Source: Ephydatia muelleri
Lineage: Eukaryota; Porifera; Demospongiae; Spongillida; Spongillidae
Assembly (NCBI GenBank): GCA_013339895.1
Contig: JABACO010000001.1
Span: 16,858,710 to 16,922,709 of the forward strand
Length of the DNA stretch: 64,000 nucleotides
Direction: 5' to 3'
A program made the translations under genes and the position numbers. The notes below the pieces were generated by a model. It was not told where the DNA came from and searched no databases. It worked only from the letters and a program-made list of their open reading frames with translations. Positions 55,301 to 64,000 of this stretch are shown piece after piece (the first letter of the stretch is position 1; each line of letters begins with the position of its first letter).

Positions 55301-55861
55301 GTGGAAATAATTCTTCTTTTTGCGTGTTAATAGCTATTAACGGTACGTGGGCGGGACCACAGCTCTCGTTGGCAATTCGGACGTATGTGGCAAAAATGAG
55401 TACTAAAAAGGTAATTGTGATGATCTTGCACGCTGTACAGAATCGTATACATGTAAGCGTGCCAGTGGCAGTGCATGTCGAGCGCGCATGCTCCGAATAT
55501 ATGTGTGCTCGTGGATTGTACCCATGGCAGCTGGACTATACACAAGACTTTCAGCCAGCAGGCATGTAACTTTGCATCACCGATGCATCCAGTCAAACGT
55601 TGTTATGCCCTAGATCAGGGACCTTATACTTGTAGGTTTATACCTTGCCGTGAAGCATGGCTTGGTTGCTCCATTTCAAAGGTGCGGCTCTCTATCAGGA
55701 AGCCACTCATCTTGCTACTCTGAAACTATTCTGTTGTTCTTGCTGTGTTTACCATCAGTAACCTACCTTGCTTACCATATATTCACATATGGTGCGGAAT
55801 CCGTGCCAAAAATAGAAATTTTTTATGAGGGGGAAATTTTTCGTGACATACCTCGTTAATC
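55301..55861. other. Spacer
   Basis: No exon recognised. The frame over 54997-55569 runs through MITE and duplication sequence and is not taken as a gene. Confidence 0.4.
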
Positions 55862-56290
55862 GTGCCAAAATTACCTCGCGGAACTCATGAGGGTGAAATT
55901 TTTTATGAGGTACCTCGCGGAACTCGTGAGGGTGAAATTTTTTATGAGGTACCTCGCGGAACTCGTGAGGGTGAAATTATTTATGAGGTACCTCGCGGAA
56001 CTCGTGAGGGTGAAATTTTTTATGAGGTACCTCGCGGAACTCGTGAGGGTGAAATTTTTTATGAGGTACCTCGCGGAACTCGTGAGGGTGAAATTTTTAT
56101 GAGGTACCTCGCGGAACTCGTGAGGGTGAAATTTTTTATGAGGTACCTCGCGGAACTCGTGAGGGTGAAATTTTTTCTGAGGTACCTCGCGGAACTCGTG
56201 AGGGTGAAATTTTTATGAGGTACCTCGCGGAACTCGTGAGGGTGAATTTTTTTCTGACGTACCTCGCGGAACTCGTGAGGGTGTCATGCT
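55862..56290. repeat. 39-bp tandem repeat, about 11 copies
   Basis: Unit GAGGTACCTCGCGGAACTCG followed by TGAGGGTGAAATTTTTTAT. Length varies by one to two bases in the T run, so frames over it drift. Each unit holds the palindrome GAGGTACCTC. The diverged edges (55800 and 56285-56330) suggest expansion from one seed. Confidence 0.95.
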
Positions 56291-56414
56291 GTACCTCATG
56301 GAACTCACCCGATGGTGAAATTTTATCCTCTCTATTAATGAGGATATGCAATACCTTTAATTAGAAACAAAAACGTTATATTAATTTCTCTATTGTGAAG
56401 TCCCCATTATAACC

Positions 56415-56446
56415 ATAGATATTAGAGTCTACTCTAATATCTATGT
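56415..56446. repeat. 32-bp perfect palindrome, same family as 55163
   Basis: CATAGATATTAGAGT, two bases, ACTCTAATATCTATG; flanked by TTATAAC on the left and GTTATAAC on the right. Confidence 0.8.
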
Positions 56447-56949
56447 TATAACTAAAGACGTACCGCAGTTGTATTATCACGAGAAGGAAGAAGGATTGCA
56501 CTAGCACTTTATACCTCGTGCCGATTACGATATTAATCAGGTCTGTGTTACTTACCTCCTCTTCTGTCGCTCTCCCATTTTGGGCATTAAGTAGAATTAA
56601 TCAAACTGCCATTTCGATGCCTTCTTGCTGCCGCTGCAGCTCTAAAGGCACTAGTAGCAACTGTGCATGTTGTAAATCAGGCAGCCTATGTTCTTCATAT
56701 ACACCTGGACGTCTTGGCCATTGTGCAAATCATGGCTCCCACTTCTATTTCCATCGTGGCTCCACCCAACACTACTGTTACATCTACCATTTCTACTCCC
56801 ATCATCCCTCAACCATCTGCATTGCTCCTAATACTGACTGAAACAATTCAACAGCAAGTTGAAGCCCAGAAGTAGTTCAAACAAAAAAAACCATGCAGGA
56901 TAATGCTTTTAGCCTCTGTCCCCAGCTAACTAATTCCACTCATCAACAA

Positions 56950-57372
56950 TCAATGGACTGGCTCAAGACAAAGGTGCATCCAACAGGTTGACAACTCTAC
57001 CCATTGATGAGAATGGCTTTACCTTACATAAATCATGGCACTTCGATCAGAGTTTTCAATCCCTATATTCCCTCCAACCACACACTCACTATCCAGCTGA
57101 CATGAAAACATCAAAAAGTTAGAATATGAGCTTCGTATCCGTGAGGTTGAACGGGCATCATTCACTCTGATAGTCCTCTCCTCAACTGGAGGGATGGGCA
57201 GCATTGCCATGACAATCTACAATATTAGTACCTACAATACATCATACAGACAGACCATGGGTTGGCTTTGTGCCATCTTTCCTTTTCACGGTTATGCTCC
57301 TCCATCCAATGCATCAGAGGAGCACGATCCAATCAGGGGCATGCTATTCTCCTTCCTTCCTCTGAACAGACA
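56950..57372 (+). pseudogene. Retroelement C-terminal fragment
   Basis: Plus-strand frames give GASNRLTTLPIDENGFTLHK, then (after a frame change) YELRIREVERASFTLIVLSS, TGGMGSIAMTIYN and TMGWLCAIFPFHGYAPPSNA. The WLTxLPIxExGFxLHK, REVExxxFTPLVxSxxGGMG and MGWLRCxLSF-like order is that of the C-terminal tail of multi-copy reverse-transcriptase proteins seen in sponge and cnidarian genomes, from memory. Stops and gaps show decay. The RT core is absent. Confidence 0.6.
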
Positions 57373-57781
57373 GTCAGTGAATCTGTGATACCTCTCCTCT
57401 GTCCATATGAGTATACATGTAGCCATTCCCTAATCGCACATGTATATATTATTATTATGTAACATTTTCGTGGAAAAAGGTTTCCCATTCCAGCCACAAA
57501 TACTGTACTTGTACTATCACCCTATAGAATTGTGTAATCACCAGTGGTCCACCGTACGTAGCTGCCTATATTCACTTATGCGACTTCACTTGTAACTCAA
57601 AACGCAGTCATTCATGTGTACTTGCACTGATGGGTGGAAATAAATGTGTACAGAAAGTACCATGGCTTCACTGTTCAGAAACGGCACGTCAGTGCTATTG
57701 AAACAAAATAGACAGAAATTGTTTGAGTATTCAGATTTAGGCTCTAAAGATGAGTGAACTTGACTATTATCCACATAAAGC

Positions 57782-57812
<31 letters not shown>

Positions 57813-58838
57813 AATGCACACTCATTGAGTTGAGGCAAGTCACTAAAAAGCTCTGACAACATCTGAGGAGCTGAGATACATATAGTGTGTTCTATAGACA
57901 CTATGGTTGTGCTGCATGCTGATTCAGAGCTCCACTGAAGGCTCCTGGTCCCTGAACTACTCTGACCTGGAGAGTGCAGTAAGGGCAATCTTCTCTTTTC
58001 TCCTTTCCCCTCACATACTCCCTCCCTCAAAGCCCTTCCCAGACCAATGGCCTGGTTACACTGCTCTCTGCAACGGCTATACCCAACACCACCAGCTTGC
58101 GCAGTACAGTTCAATTTAGGGGCACTTATAGGCAACGGAGCAGGCCCTGTCAGTATGTCTGTCGAGAGGCGACTTTAGATGTTGGTCTGAGTCTCTATGA
58201 TTAATGTCTAATTTACTGGATGTCATCGGGGGGTACATTTGTTTACTGTGTAGTACGGAAAATAAATTTATTCATGTTCTTCATCCCTGACAGTGCATGC
58301 TAGTTGTACAAGTCCTTTGGAGCTTGGCCCATGCAAAATTGCCAAGCTCTGATTCCTTATGGAGCCCCACCCTTGACTGACTAACACCACAGAAACTAGA
58401 GATATGATTTGTGGTTGCTGGTTACATACAGGTCACAACAGCCTGCCATCCTTTGTGGCATCTGCATGTTAGGTGGTGCAATGTGGACCTCCAGCACAGG
58501 TAATGTTGAGTAGCACTGCACGAGGACTCTAGCAGGTAATAAGAATGACATCAACAAGTGCAAGGCAACATCATTGCCATGGTTATGCAATACAACAGGA
58601 AATTGAGATTTGTGAGTCCCAAAGCTTGAGATACTTGCTCTTGTAACTTGGGGTGAGATTTAAATAGGAGTAATTATAATTAAACACACTTTTTCAGAGC
58701 AACAGTTATGCAGACCCAACCCCTGACCTGGTTTTTATATCACAGGTCTAGGGTAAATTCATGATGAAACCATGGGATTGAGTGCTTCCCTTACATCCAA
58801 GATGGGAGATTAATCAATCCTATTCATTTGAATTCTCT
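57373..58838. other. Spacer with (CA)n and one weak exon candidate
   Basis: (CA)n at 57781-57811. The plus strand near 57925-57985 reads SSTEGSWSLNYSDLESAV after a GATTCAG acceptor; family and partner exons are unknown. Confidence 0.35.
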
Positions 58839-58908
<70 letters not shown>

Positions 58909-58921
58909 GGGGGGGGGGGGG
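58839..58921 (+). repeat. 83-base G tract with two T interruptions
   Basis: Only T58870 and T58908 break it. It is the longest homopolymer in the window. Gly-rich frames over it are artefacts. Confidence 0.95.
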
Positions 58922-60110
58922 TGAATCATATACCTGGATTATTTTAACCAGCAATTGCATGCTCCAAGCCTATATCAGTCGTGATAAATGAGATTTACGG
59001 AAGGCTTAACACCTGCCTCATGAGATCCATTTCTTCGGCTATCCTCACCAGGATTGTGCCCTCATGAATTGTTATGTGTATGTAATTGTGCGTCAGTGTA
59101 TTTTATATTGCATATCTTTGAATTGCCATGTATACTTTGTGTTATGTATATGAATTAACTCTTTTAACCATGAGTAATTTTTGCTTGTTTAAATTAACTG
59201 CATATATGATGTCATTTTAGGGTAATGATCCAATGCCAAAAGTTGAGAGCATCAATAACAACAATATAATGTTACATGTGACAACACATAAAAGCAAATG
59301 AAGGAAACCTTTTCCAAGTGATTGCAAGATCTGCTAACATATATGTATATTGTCATGTGGAACTGGAACAAGGATACTATATTTGGGAAGCTGATACTAG
59401 TAATGCCGGCAACTAATTTGATTGGGAAGAGGTCTTATGTTAGTAATGCAGTGATAATAAATACGTTTGTGGAGGAGATCAAGAGAAAGCTAGTGGGTAG
59501 ACAAAGAAAATCCGACAAGGCAAATATGCAATGCAGGAAAATGAGTTTACATGGCTGAGTTCAAGAAGACAGGTAGTGCAGTAACAACGCCATAGTGTGG
59601 AACTGAAAGAGCTGTACATGTACACTGACTTGGCATTATGCAAATGTAGTGTGAACCATTGAGTAGAAAAAGCGGTTTACATTTCACTAGCAAACAGAAA
59701 CTGCTTGGAAGACTCATACTTTGATAAAACAGAGTGATTAGTAATCATGTATTAAAAAAAGTGGAAATGACAGCAGCAAGCATAATGTTTCCCTCTGAGT
59801 GAATGATCACAGAAACAGGAAAAACACCCAAAGTCTGGAAATGCAGCCAATTCTGGCAAATACTACTGCAAGTCATATGCTGATATTGGGGTACCTCATT
59901 TGTGGCCTTATGCAAGAGTTAGCGTGAATAATTTTTTGTGTGCTGAAACATTTGAATGCCAAGATTATTGAATTACATACATGTTAAAGGATGCAGCTAT
60001 TCTCTGCCATTTACATTACATGTGAAATATGTATTACATAAATGGGCTTGGGTACAGAAGTGATGAGGGTAATAAAAAATTGCCGCTGAGCTATAAGGAA
60101 GCACTCTGCC
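58922..60110. other. Spacer; possible hAT scrap
   Basis: On the plus strand near 59390-59430, LILVMPATNLIGKRSY recalls the hAT dimerisation motif (LVMPATN followed by ERSF), but the match is too short to be sure. Nothing else was seen. Confidence 0.3.
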
Positions 60111-60367
60111 AATGATGCCAAGTGTTCCGGTTGGGGTGGACTTGTATTCCCCTTGTGGCCGAGTCATATGGAGCTTGGGGCAGCGAAGCGGTGCAAGCTT
60201 TTTCACGGCTCGAATCATACCTTACCCCAAGGACCAACTCCCCCAAATCCAAGGTTGTCTGCAGCCTGTACGGCCGCCTTAATTTGACCCTTGTGCGAGC
60301 CAATGCCCGAGCCCTCCTCTTACGATGTGGATGTTCCCTTCAGGAGGGGGATATTTCATCATCGTAA
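60095..60367 (+). pseudogene. Non-LTR-type RT protein, C-terminal fragment A
   Basis: LGWTCIPLVAESYGAWGSEA, FSRLESYL, NSPKSKVVCSLYGRLNLTLV, RANARALLLR. It is homologous to the end of the fragment at 62.5-63.0 kb. A frame change separates the preceding ANDAKCS. Confidence 0.65.
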
Positions 60368-60461
60368 CTTTCATAGATAGTGTGTCTCAGTGTGTCGGGG
60401 TATGTATGTATGTATGTATTATATTATTTAATTATCCAATGTTCTTGTGTATTCCGTCCTA

Positions 60462-61660
60462 TGTTTTGTAACATTATAGTTATAAAAATGCTCTGCGCGT
60501 GATTCGTCGTAGCGTCCGAACGGTTAACGGTTAATGCTGTCGACTTCCTATCTTCACCACATGATGCCACACCATCTCTCCATGGATAAATCGAGTATTG
60601 TCTCTTAGCTCCACTCCCTGGGAATAATACAAGAAGTCTTACCTCCAGGGGTTCGAAACACGAGTATTTCCCTTGCAGGAGTGTCGGCATTGCCTCAAAT
60701 TCGGTTTCCAGTTAGAGAAGCTCTTGAGGTACTTAAATATTCTTTTCGTTAATTTTTACTTCAACAGGTGATAAGATATTTGCTTTCTAAGTTAAAGCAC
60801 ATTTCCCGCTAGTTTCGCGGTTAGACCCACCCGCGGAAATGTGCTTTAACTTAGAAAGCAAATATCTTATTACTGTTGAAGTAAAAATTAACGAAAAGGA
60901 TATTTAAGTACCTCAAGAGCTTCTCTAACTGGAAACCGAATTTGAGGCAATGCCGAGAGAAATACTCGTGTTTCGAACCCCTGGAGGTAAGACCACTTGT
61001 GTTTTCCCCAGGGAGTGGAGCTACAAGCTATTGGTATCAATCGCGCTTACCAGATCAACATTGGTTTTTATACCTGTGTATCACAAAGCGTCTTTATAGG
61101 GCATAGTCAATACAATTGTGATTGCAGAGTGATGATGGTACTGGTGTTTGGCTAGTTGAAAAAGGTATGGCAGATTGGTGAAAGAAGTACTGACCGGTTT
61201 TTGAGTCATCTTCAACTTTAGAGATGATCATTGTTATGGAATTATCTGAATGTGTTGAAGACATTGATCAGTGCAAATGTACAGTATATAAATAAACAAT
61301 CCAAAACATGAAGCTATAGTTAATAAGGTTAACTCCTTGGACACTTGTAAATGACATCCAGATGGCCATATCCGTATGTAACACTGATTATTGCATACTT
61401 GACTTCCTCTCACTTTTTTGTTATTAGTAGACAATGTTTCAAACATAGTTTCAAATAATCTTTTAATTAACTTTTTAAATATATAATGATATGGGACAGT
61501 TTCCTCGAAAATGTCCTATGTTTTATAACATTATAACTATAAAAATGCTCTGCGCGTGAATCGTCGTAGCGTCCGAACGGTTAATGCTGTCGACTTCCTA
61601 TTTTCACCACATGATGCCACACCATCTCTCTATGGTTAAATCGAATATTGTCTCTATGTT
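60462..61660. mobile_element. Second fold-back family member, rearranged
   Basis: A palindrome with arms of about 200 bp (about 60605-60812 and 60828-61022) has the loop GCTAGTTTCGCGG-like sequence between. A 150-base block (CTATGTTTT, then ATAAAAATGCTCTGCGCGTG, then GTCGACTTCCTAT) lies before it at 60462-60600 and again in direct orientation at 61510-61660. GGGACAGTTTCCTCGAAAATG near 61494 matches the terminal sequence of the element at 1664-2487, and the block order is shared. Confidence 0.7.
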
Positions 61661-62450
61661 TTTACACAATAAACAGACAGCATGGATGTGCATTGAGGCA
61701 AGGACGTACAACATTGTTTCATTGGGCTTGTACCCACATTGGGCTCCTAGCTCTGTCCCTTTGGGCTTGTGATAGCAGTATAATATGATAATGCTTATGT
61801 AAGAGTAACTCTGATATATTGAATATGTCTGAACAGTGCATGTAGTTGCAAAATTATATATCAGTGATGAGGCCTGTGGCTTCTACTTAGATATCACTAT
61901 AATTATCTTCAACTGTGAGCCAGCATGCTTATACAGGTATTATGCATTATAGCAGTATAATCATAGTAATCCTGTTCTAATTTCTATACATATTGAAAAA
62001 CCATCTCTCAACTATACTATATATTGTGTTCTTCATTTGTGCCGGTGAATATAAATAATATAATTATGCTTATTTAGCAATCATGCACATTGCAGAAGGT
62101 CACACTGAATCATTGAATTAAAAGCAGGCATTTTTTTCTCGTGTATGGGCGGTACCGAAGTAATCGACTCAGTGATGCACTATTTCTTTCTACAACTAAT
62201 TTTTTTAGTATTTTTACTTGATTTTAGTGCTTCGATATGATTAAAGTCAAGTGTCTAAGCATGCTTACACTGCCATATGGAACTGTATGTTGTTTCATAT
62301 AAACCTGAACCATTGCTTGACCAGTGTGGGCATGGTATAATTATAATATATAGATTCAGTAGTTTGAACAAGTCACAATTAAAGGAAGCTTTGAATACTT
62401 ATACTGCAATGAAATATTTGGACATGATAATAATAATAATAATGCCCAGG
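61661..62450. other. AT-rich spacer
   Basis: No exon or repeat family recognised. Confidence 0.4.
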
Positions 62451-62459
62451 TCACCTTGG

Positions 62460-62996
62460 CCACCATGCAGTTACCTGCAAGTATGGTGGAGATGTGGTCT
62501 CTCGCCATAATAGGATTAGGGACATCCTGGTAGAAACCTGTCGTCGGGCGCACATAGGGGTTAAGGTAGAAGTTGGCAATAATCTAAGCAGAGACCACAG
62601 CAAGACCCGTCCAGCTGACATCTTACTTCCCAACTGGTTCTTGGGCAGAACTGCAGCATTAGATGTGAGTATCACCTCACCGCTTAATCCTGTCACTTTG
62701 TTGGAAGCGGGAGTGTCGGCCACTGCTGCAGCCCAGGCCACCGAGGCTAGGAAGCACCAAGCCAATGACCCTAAATGTTCTGAACTAGGTTGGGTATGTT
62801 CCCTATGGTAGTGGAAACCTATGGGGCTTGGGGAAAGGAAGCCACAGCCATCATCTCTTCTGTAGCCTCCAGACTTGCCACCTCCACATGCCGGCCAAAG
62901 TCCACCATACTCCACGAGATCTATGGTCGGCTGAATCTCAACCTTGTGTGTGCCAATGCCACAGCTATCCTTTCTAGGATAGCTCCTCCGCCATAA
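62460..62996 (+). pseudogene. Non-LTR-type RT protein, C-terminal fragment B, frameshifted
   Basis: First frame (62494-62811): RHNRIRDILVETCRRAHIGV, KVEVGNNLSRDH, TRPADILLPNW, AALDVSITSPLNPVTLLEAG, ANDPKCSELGWVC. Second frame (to 62996): VVETYGAWGKEATAI, RPKSTILHEIYGRLNLNLVC, ANATAILSR. The E...RPAD...LDVS order could be a PD-(D/E)XK-type nuclease fold, as carried by some non-LTR elements; that is inference. A one-base change near 62800 separates the halves. No RT core precedes it. Confidence 0.65.
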
Positions 62997-63176
62997 ACCT
63001 TTTATTATCTGGTGCATTTATATTGAAATAAGGATGTAAATAATAATGTGCATTTATTTGAACATTCAAAAAAAAAAAATTAAAAATAAATAAATAATAA
63101 TGAAAAAAAAAAAAGACATATATCACACAATGGCAAGTAATGGCATAAATGAGTATGCACTAATATACTGCCGGTC
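62997..63176. other. A-rich tract
   Basis: AT-rich sequence with A runs at 63069 and 63104, possibly 3' tails of the retroelement copy on its left. Confidence 0.4.
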
Positions 63177-64000
63177 CTAAAATGGGTAACACTTACAAAA
63201 TGGAGACAAGTCTACGTTGCTGAGTTTAGACCTCAATATTTTTTCGGAGGATGCTGTAACCACTGAGTCTGGTAATGAATTCCAAATGTGTATTACTCTG
63301 ATTGAGAAAATGTTTGAGTGAAAATTATGGTGAGGTGATGACAAAGGACTAAGTTTGATTGAGTTCCCTCTTGTACTGTATGGTGACAGATTGATACGAA
63401 AGAAAGCTGATGTATCAAGATCTACAAGGTTTTTCACAATCTTGAAACACACTCTACGATACTCCAATGAATGAAGACCTAAATTAGCAAGACGATCAGT
63501 ATAGCTCATAGTAGGCAGCTTTACTCGTACAAAAAGAGCTCAGCGTTGAACTCTTTCAACACATTTAATGTCTTGTATGAGCCACGGATTCCACACTGGA
63601 GTATTGTATTTGAGAATTGGTCTCACATATGAAATGAATACTCTACAAAGCGTTGAGATATTTAGCATTTGAAGACCTTTAAGTAGAAGGGAACACCTTT
63701 GGAAGGCCTTTGCAGCAATAGATGAACAATGCAAGCTGGGTTTAAAATCAGATGTAATATGAACACCTAAGTCACAAATATCAAAAACCCTATTTAGCAG
63801 TACACCACCCAGGGAGTAAGAATTGCTTGCAGAGTTATGTCCGAAGGATATTACACTGCACTTCTGAAAAGCTCGACAAAGACAGAGACAAAGGTGAGGA
63901 TGAATCAGAAGAGTGAGTAGCATAGACTTTGGTATCATCTGCAAATATTTTAGCTTGAACTGGTGGCACTAAACAATTAGGAAGGTCATTGATATAAATG
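63177..64000 (-). pseudogene. Non-LTR retrotransposon RT C-terminal half, off right edge
   Basis: Minus strand from the window edge: INDLPNCLVPPVQAKIFADD with the FADD polymerase box near 63945-63935, then after a frame change and deletion FDICDLGVHITSDFKPSLHC, AFQRCSLLLKGLQ, FISYVRPILKYNTPVWNPWL, KCVERVQR; a single TGA at 63540-63542; then in the same frame TDRLANLGLHSLEYRRVCFK to VIHIWNSLPDSVV. This is the thumb and tail of CR1/jockey-group LINE reverse transcriptases. The damaged frame means no active protein. The 5' part lies outside the window. Confidence 0.8.

Noticed and set aside
54997..55569. 190-residue plus ORF
   Set aside because: It runs through a MITE and both copies of a tandem duplication; no domain or start context.
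55862..56290. CRISPR-like array
   Set aside because: The units are contiguous with no unique spacers, in a eukaryotic setting; it is a minisatellite.
62451..63017. 188-residue minus ORF
   Set aside because: Antisense to the RT C-terminal fragment, whose plus-strand frames carry the recognised motifs.
1..64000. tRNA, rRNA or small RNA genes
   Set aside because: I looked for tRNA A/B-box arrangements and rRNA-like conserved blocks and found none I could defend without a covariance search.

Overview
This is animal nuclear DNA: AT-rich, with genes split by introns, SRCR and LDL-receptor class A ectodomains, ankyrin repeats coded one repeat per exon, a TATDN2-type nuclease, and a dense load of decayed transposons. 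SRCR/LDLa proteins, ankyrin expansions and the mix of Ginger, hAT and Ty3-like debris best fit an early-branching metazoan, most likely a demosponge. That is inference; no rRNA, tRNA or mitochondrial marker is present to fix it.

Host genes, left to right. A minus-strand open frame runs off the left edge (943-1), with CRE-like sites upstream. A plus-strand two-exon gene for a Gly/Ser/Thr/His repeat protein lies at 3.8-4.7 kb. The tail of an ankyrin gene is at 7.0-8.5 kb (+), and ankyrin exons of a second gene are at 16.3-17.0 kb (-), with a frameshifted one at 11.6-11.7 kb. A secreted cysteine-motif gene, apparently broken, is at 20.7-21.1 kb (-), and an intact-looking mucin-like paralogue is at 26.5-28.0 kb (+). 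An SRCR/LDLa receptor is at 34.2-37.7 kb (-), with signal-peptide exon, five further exons and a TATA box. An intronless CCHC-TatD (TATDN2-like) gene is at 47.6-48.7 kb (-). One GALK2-like exon is at 54.2-54.4 kb (-).

Mobile DNA fills most of the rest. A Ginger1-type DNA transposon (21198-25226) has a 4-bp target duplication, gypsy-like integrase, GPY/F motif, Ulp1-like and PHD domains, and an acidic minisatellite inside its ORF. A hAT element (37898-42588) carries two nested insertions. A 4.8-kb element has palindrome-rich TIRs (42728-47509). A 623-bp TIR element carries a RecQ helicase exon (30310-30932), and a 95-bp sibling with the same termini sits at 54.87 kb. A decayed Ty3-like pol covers 13.5-15.7 kb. 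Non-LTR fragments lie at 56.9, 60.1, 62.5 and 63.2-64.0 kb. Other elements are a CENP-B/pogo fragment with its inverted copy (50.6-51.5 kb), two members of a long fold-back family (1.66-2.49 and 60.4-61.7 kb), a piggyBac-like MITE inside a hAT gene (9.8-10.4 kb), several smaller MITEs, tandem repeats and unusually long G/C homopolymer tracts.

No operon, CRISPR array or RNA gene was recognised. The genes do not form an obvious pathway. The shared themes are secreted or surface proteins driven by TATATAAA boxes, and repeated nesting of transposons.
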